This document shows, piece by piece, positions 60,714-64,000 of a stretch of 64,000 bases of DNA (positions are counted from its first letter, which is position 1; each line of letters opens with the position of its first letter). The notes beneath the pieces are model-generated. The model did not search any database. It was not told where the DNA came from and saw only the letters and a list, made by a program, of their open reading frames with translations. The DNA lies in the NCBI GenBank assembly GCA_044867925.1, contig JBIOVV010000017.1:10832-74831 (forward strand). Reading direction: 5' to 3'. The position numbers and the translations under genes were made by a program. Source of the stretch: VRUE01 sp044867925. Its GTDB lineage: Bacteria > Actinomycetota > Thermoleophilia > Solirubrobacterales > 70-9.

Positions 60714-62404
60714 TGCTCTCCCGCGCCGCTGCCATAGAGGCGATCGCCGGCCGCCACTTCGAGGTCGTCGTGATCGGCGGCGGGATCACCGGCGCCGGCG
60801 TCGCCCTCGATGCCGCCTCGCGCGGCTACTCGGTGGCCCTGCTGGAGCGCGGCGACTACGCCGAAGGCACCTCGAGCCGCTCCTCGAAGATGGTCCACGG
60901 CGGCCTGCGCTACCTGCAGAACCTCGATCTCGGCCTCGTCCGCGAGGCGCTGCTGGAGCGCCAGCTGATGGTCCAGCTCGCCCCGCACCTGGTCTACCCG
61001 ACGCCGTTCCTGGTGCCTGAGTTCGCCGACGAGAAGCGCCGGCGCGGCATCGGCATCGGCCTCAACATGTACGACGTGATGGCGACGACGCGGGTCGGCC
61101 GCGGCCGCCGCGAGATGCGCTCCTCCAAGGACGCCGACGCGGACTACTACTGGTCGCCCGACCGCCACCGCACGATCGACCGCGACGAGGTGCTGGCGCT
61201 GGTCCCGGCGCTGGAGCCTCGCGACCCGAAGAGCGCCTACCTCTTCTACGACTGCCAGACCGACGACGTGCGACTCACCTTCACGGTTCTCGGCGAGGCC
61301 GAGCGCTTCGGCGCGGCGATGCTCAACGGTGCCGAGGTGACCGAGGTGCTGGAACGCAACGGCCGCGCCGGCGGGGTCGCCTTCGTCGAGGCCGAGTCCG
61401 GCGAGCGGATCGAGGTGACGGCCGACAACGTGGTCAACGCCACCGGCGTCTTCGCCGACCGCATCCGGCCCGAGGAGACGATCGAGGAGGAGGACGTGCC
61501 GCGGATCTCGCCCAGCCGCGGCACCCACCTGCTGATCGACCGGGACAGGCTCTCGACCGGGTCGGCCGCCTGCATCGTGCCCGCCGGGGCGGGGCGGGCG
61601 ATCTTCGCCCTGCCCTGGTACGGCCGCACCCTGGTCGGCACCACCGACAACGACTTCGACGGCGACATCGACCATCCCCGGCCGGGCGGCGAGGACGTCG
61701 CCTACCTGCTCGACGCGGTCAACGACTTCTTCGGCGCCTCGCTCGGCACCGCGGACCTGGTCGGCGCTTACGCCGGGGTGCGGCCGCTGATCGCCACCGG
61801 CGACCCGAAGAAGTCGGTCGACATCTCGCGCAAGGCGGAGCTGTACGAGACCTCCTCGGGGATGCTGACGATCACCGGCGGCAAGCTGACGACCTGGCGG
61901 CGGATGGCGAAGCAGACGCTCGACCGGCTGGTCGAGCGCGAGGCCCGCCAGGCGCCCTGCCACACCGCGGAGATCCCGCTCGGGATGGAGGCTCGGCCGG
62001 AAGACCTCGAGGCGCCGGACGGGGTGGGGGAGGAGGCGCTCGAGCAGCTCGCCTTCCGCTACGGCCACGCCGCCCGCCAAGTGCTCGCCCTCGCCCGTGA
62101 GGACGCGAAGCTGGCGCAGCCGATCGTCCCCGGCCGCCCCGACCTGCTCGCCGAGGCCGTGGTCGCCGCCCGCCACGAGCAGGCGCGCAGCGTCGCCGAC
62201 GTCCTCCTGCGCCGGACCCGGCTCGGCCTTCTGGCCGCCCCGCAGCTGCGCGATGCCACCGCGGCCCGCGCCGTCGCCGCGGCGATGGGGGCCGAGCTGG
62301 GCTGGTCACGGCGCGAGGTCAAGCGCGCGGCCGAGGCCTGGCCGGCGGCCGCCGCGGAGGCCGGCATCGATCCCGCCGGCTCACCCGTCGAGTCGCTCCA
62401 ATAA
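60713..62404 (+). CDS. glpD: Glycerol-3-phosphate dehydrogenase (FAD-dependent)
   Basis: A 563-residue flavoenzyme. EVVVIGGGITGAGVALDAASRGYSVALLERGDYAEGTSSRSSKMVHGGLRYL contains the FAD Rossmann motif and the GlpD signature. Later come TTDNDFDGDIDHPRPG and GVRPLI, and the C-terminal all-helical DAO_C domain (from about residue 410) of aerobic GlpD. It oxidises sn-glycerol-3-phosphate to dihydroxyacetone phosphate, passing electrons to quinone at the membrane. No glpF, glpK or glpR genes are visible. It starts inside the nitroreductase stop codon region (TGATG). Confidence 0.95.
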   Translation: MLSRAAAIEAIAGRHFEVVVIGGGITGAGVALDAASRGYSVALLERGDYAEGTSSRSSKMVHGGLRYLQNLDLGLVREALLERQLMVQLAPHLVYPTPFLVPEFADEKRRRGIGIGLNMYDVMATTRVGRGRREMRSSKDADADYYWSPDRHRTIDRDEVLALVPALEPRDPKSAYLFYDCQTDDVRLTFTVLGEAERFGAAMLNGAEVTEVLERNGRAGGVAFVEAESGERIEVTADNVVNATGVFADRIRPEETIEEEDVPRISPSRGTHLLIDRDRLSTGSAACIVPAGAGRAIFALPWYGRTLVGTTDNDFDGDIDHPRPGGEDVAYLLDAVNDFFGASLGTADLVGAYAGVRPLIATGDPKKSVDISRKAELYETSSGMLTITGGKLTTWRRMAKQTLDRLVEREARQAPCHTAEIPLGMEARPEDLEAPDGVGEEALEQLAFRYGHAARQVLALAREDAKLAQPIVPGRPDLLAEAVVAARHEQARSVADVLLRRTRLGLLAAPQLRDATAARAVAAAMGAELGWSRREVKRAAEAWPAAAAEAGIDPAGSPVESLQ

Positions 62405-62490
62405 CCTGCCGCCCGTGAACGCGCAAATCGACACGGTGATCTCCGGGTGCTCGAATCCGGGGCGATTTGCCCGTGAATCCTGGAGATCTC
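62405..62490. other. 86-base intergenic region with a hairpin
   Basis: GCAAATCG (about 62424-62431) and CGATTTGC (about 62463-62470) form an 8-base stem enclosing a further CCGG/CCGG pairing. It may terminate glpD transcription. The start codon of the next gene follows with GGAG. Confidence 0.45.
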
Positions 62491-63318
62491 ATGAATAAAG
62501 CTGAACTGGAGTCCAAGCACCTCGCCGAGCTGCACGCGCTCGCTGCCGATGCAGACGTCCCTCGCTACCGCATGCTGCCTCGCGCGGAGCTGATCGAGAA
62601 GCTCGCCGGCGGCAGGCCGGCGAGGCAGAGCGAGCGTCCTCGTGGAGAGCGCTCGGATCGACCCGAGCGGCCGTCGCGGCGCCGTCGTGAGCGCCCGGCC
62701 CGGAAAGAGGGCGCGCCCGCCGAGCGCGGCTCTGAGCGCGCCTCCCGCGAGCGGGCGCCCAAGCCGCCCGCTCCCGAGCCCGCTGCTTCCGGGTCGCCGG
62801 CGCCCGCGCCGGGGGGCGAGCAGGAGCCGGCACCGGCCGCCGCCGAATCGGCTCGTCCGAAGCGCCGCCGTCGCCGCCGTCGCTTCGGTCGCAAGAGCAA
62901 GGACCTACGCGCTCAGGACCTTCTGCTGCCGCCTCCCGGGCGCCAGGCGCTCGTCTACGGCGAGAGCCGTCAGGCCTGCACTTCGCTTCTGCGCGAGATC
63001 GCCGGCGAAGTGGGTGGCGCGGCCGACGGTCCCGACCCGATCGCCCTGCTGGTCGACCCCAGTCCCGAGGAGCTGGCCGACTGGAAGCGCGAGGCCCCCG
63101 ACGCCGAGCTCGTGGTTGCCGCCCAGGCCCGCCACGCCAGCGACGCCCTCGCACAAGCGATCCGTCGCGCCGAGAGCGGCGAAGACGTGATCCTCCTAGT
63201 CGACTCCCTGACCCGCCTGGAGGACGCCGACACAGCAAAGTCGATCTTCGACGGCGGCCTGAGACTCACAAGCAAAGGCTCTCTCACCGTCGTGGCCGCT
63301 CTAGAGCGCCCGTCCTGA
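62491..63318 (+). CDS. Degenerate Rho-like protein
   Basis: A 275-residue protein from the ATG at 62491 behind GGAG. Residues about 5-45 (LAELHALAADADVPRYRMLPRAELIEKL) match the Rho N-terminal domain. A long Arg/Pro/Glu disordered region follows, then DLLLPPPGRQALVYGE, DPIALLVDPSPEELADWKREAP and VILLVDSLTRLEDADTAKS, matching the Walker B and secondary-channel parts of transcription terminator Rho. In place of the Rho Walker A (RAGKT-type P-loop) there is YGESRQACT, without the lysine, and the RNA-binding OB fold is missing. ATPase activity is therefore unlikely. It may be a remnant or a regulator of Rho or RNA. Confidence 0.65.
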   Translation: MNKAELESKHLAELHALAADADVPRYRMLPRAELIEKLAGGRPARQSERPRGERSDRPERPSRRRRERPARKEGAPAERGSERASRERAPKPPAPEPAASGSPAPAPGGEQEPAPAAAESARPKRRRRRRRFGRKSKDLRAQDLLLPPPGRQALVYGESRQACTSLLREIAGEVGGAADGPDPIALLVDPSPEELADWKREAPDAELVVAAQARHASDALAQAIRRAESGEDVILLVDSLTRLEDADTAKSIFDGGLRLTSKGSLTVVAALERPS

Positions 63319-63433
63319 AAAGGGCGTCAGGGCGGGGGTGGAGCGTCTTGTACTTTTTCGGCGCTACCTCGCGGCGCCGGCAACTGCGTCTCCACCGAAA
63401 AAGTTAAGCGGAATCCCCGCCCTGACGCCCTTT
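63319..63433. repeat. Nested palindromic element, copy 2, between convergent genes
   Basis: Perfect outer arms of 19 bases at 63319-63337 and 63415-63433 (AAAGGGCGTCAGGGCGGGG) directly abut the two stop codons. The core at 63347-63407 repeats the copy 1 core with CTTGTACTTTTTCGG, ACCTCGCGGCGCC and CCACCGAAAAAGTT. The inner pair ACTTTTTCGG/CCGAAAAAGT is complementary. Confidence 0.8.
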
Positions 63434-63899
63434 ACCGCCGATACGCAATCCGCCGCCACGACGGCTCCTTAGACAGCTCGATCAGCTCCGAGCTGCGGTC
63501 CGGCTGCACGTAGCCGAAGGTCTGGTTGCGCTCGTCGAAGACGATGTCCAGCTCACCCTCCTTGACCCGCTGGTCGAGCCAGGCGCCGCGGAAGACGAGG
63601 CGCCGCAGCCAATGAACGAGGCTGCGGTTGGCGGGGCCGACCAGGTCCTCCCAGATCTCATTGATGTGCTCGCCGAGGCGTGAGCTGGGCTCGGCGATCT
63701 CGCCGCTGACAGCGAGGTCGAGAAGGTCGTCGAGCTCCTCCTGGCTGAGGCCCTGCGAGACGAAACCGAGTTTCACGGCGGCCTGCTCGACCCGCTGCCC
63801 GAAGTCCTCCTCGTTGAAGGCGAAGCGAAGCTCGCCATACTCGAGCACGTAGTCGGAGCCCGACTCGTAATTCCCTCTGCGGGTCGTTTTCTTATCCAT
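63432..63899 (-). CDS. Conserved-looking protein of unknown function
   Basis: A 155-residue acidic protein from the ATG at 63899. It contains YVLEYGELRFAFNEEDFG, then SQEELDDLLDLAVSGEIAEPSSRLGEHINEIWEDLVG, then LVHWLRRLVFRGAWL. It looks mostly helical, without signal peptide, membrane helix or cysteine cluster. I do not recognise a family. It converges on the Rho-like gene and its stop lies at the edge of palindromic element copy 2. A small hairpin (CTTTCGC/GCGAAAG at 63916-63936) lies in its upstream region. Confidence 0.6.
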   Translation of the reverse strand: MDKKTTRRGNYESGSDYVLEYGELRFAFNEEDFGQRVEQAAVKLGFVSQGLSQEELDDLLDLAVSGEIAEPSSRLGEHINEIWEDLVGPANRSLVHWLRRLVFRGAWLDQRVKEGELDIVFDERNQTFGYVQPDRSSELIELSKEPSWRRIAYRR

Positions 63900-64000
63900 G
63901 AGTTGAAGCCATCGACTTTCGCAAGCCCAGCGAAAGTAGGTGCTGGATCATGCCTGTCATGGTAGCCACGCGCCGTCTCGTGGCCGTGCCTGAAACAGGG

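Noticed and set aside
63900..64000. Start of another gene at the right edge (ATG near 63969)
   Set aside because: Only about ten codons are visible before the window ends, too few to support a call.

Overview
The window comes from a high-GC actinobacterium, most likely of the Thermoleophilia/Solirubrobacterales type. I infer this from the codon bias of the right two-thirds and from surface proteins typical of that group: an exported protein whose signal peptide contains FVALGGTVYAA, two ~1000-residue exported proteins of one family, and secreted NHL, YWTD and RHS propeller proteins. No 16S gene or complete tRNA is present, so this placement is an inference.

Layout. (1) 1-12.3 kb, visibly less GC-rich: a lipid-type biosynthetic cluster. 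A leftward operon encodes an acyl carrier protein, a fatty acyl-AMP ligase, an NAD(P)-dependent thioester reductase, a SRPBCC protein and a class III aminotransferase (cut by the window edge). Around it lie a UbiA-like membrane protein, an ABC exporter, a cation/proton antiporter overlapping a flavin amine oxidase, and an MMPL transporter. (2) 12.4-17.9 kb: an operon of exported proteins, including a collagen-like one. (3) 18.1-21.8 kb: a winged-helix regulator, an ImuB-like Y-family polymerase, an excisionase-like protein and a tyrosine integrase, ending at a displaced 3' fragment of tRNA-Glu(CUC). That fragment and the GC change just after it suggest that everything to its left belongs to an integrated island.

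(4) 22.5-30.3 kb: a tightly overlapping operon encoding a Ser/Thr kinase, a membrane protein, a coiled-coil protein, a ClpB-type AAA+ ATPase, a radical-SAM activase-like protein, a zinc-ribbon/FHA protein and a PP2C phosphatase. The kinase gene is broken: about 0.95 kb in its middle lies in the opposite orientation. (5) 30.7-43.6 kb: mostly ordinary chromosomal genes (surface protein, EamA transporter, DEAD-box helicase, GMC oxidoreductase, amtB/glnK, TPR protein, GAF histidine kinase with a NarL-type regulator). (6) 43.9-53.7 kb: a 2255-residue exported protein (two six-bladed NHL propellers, an RHS repeat, a pro-domain-like region, a trypsin-like protease), then an orphan homologue of the pro-domain region, a membrane protein and a YWTD propeller protein.

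(7) 53.7-60.1 kb: a cobalamin riboswitch followed by an overlapping operon encoding two exported DUF4430 proteins, an EcfT, a tandem EcfA and a membrane protein that fuses an ECF S-component-like region to an alpha/alpha-toroid. The toroid and DUF4430 are the two folds of animal transcobalamin, here distributed over an ECF importer operon. (8) 60.2-64 kb: nitroreductase, GlpD, a degenerate Rho-like protein and an unknown protein. Large palindromes lie between convergent genes and, unusually, inside the ecfT and ecfA reading frames; two of them share a conserved core.
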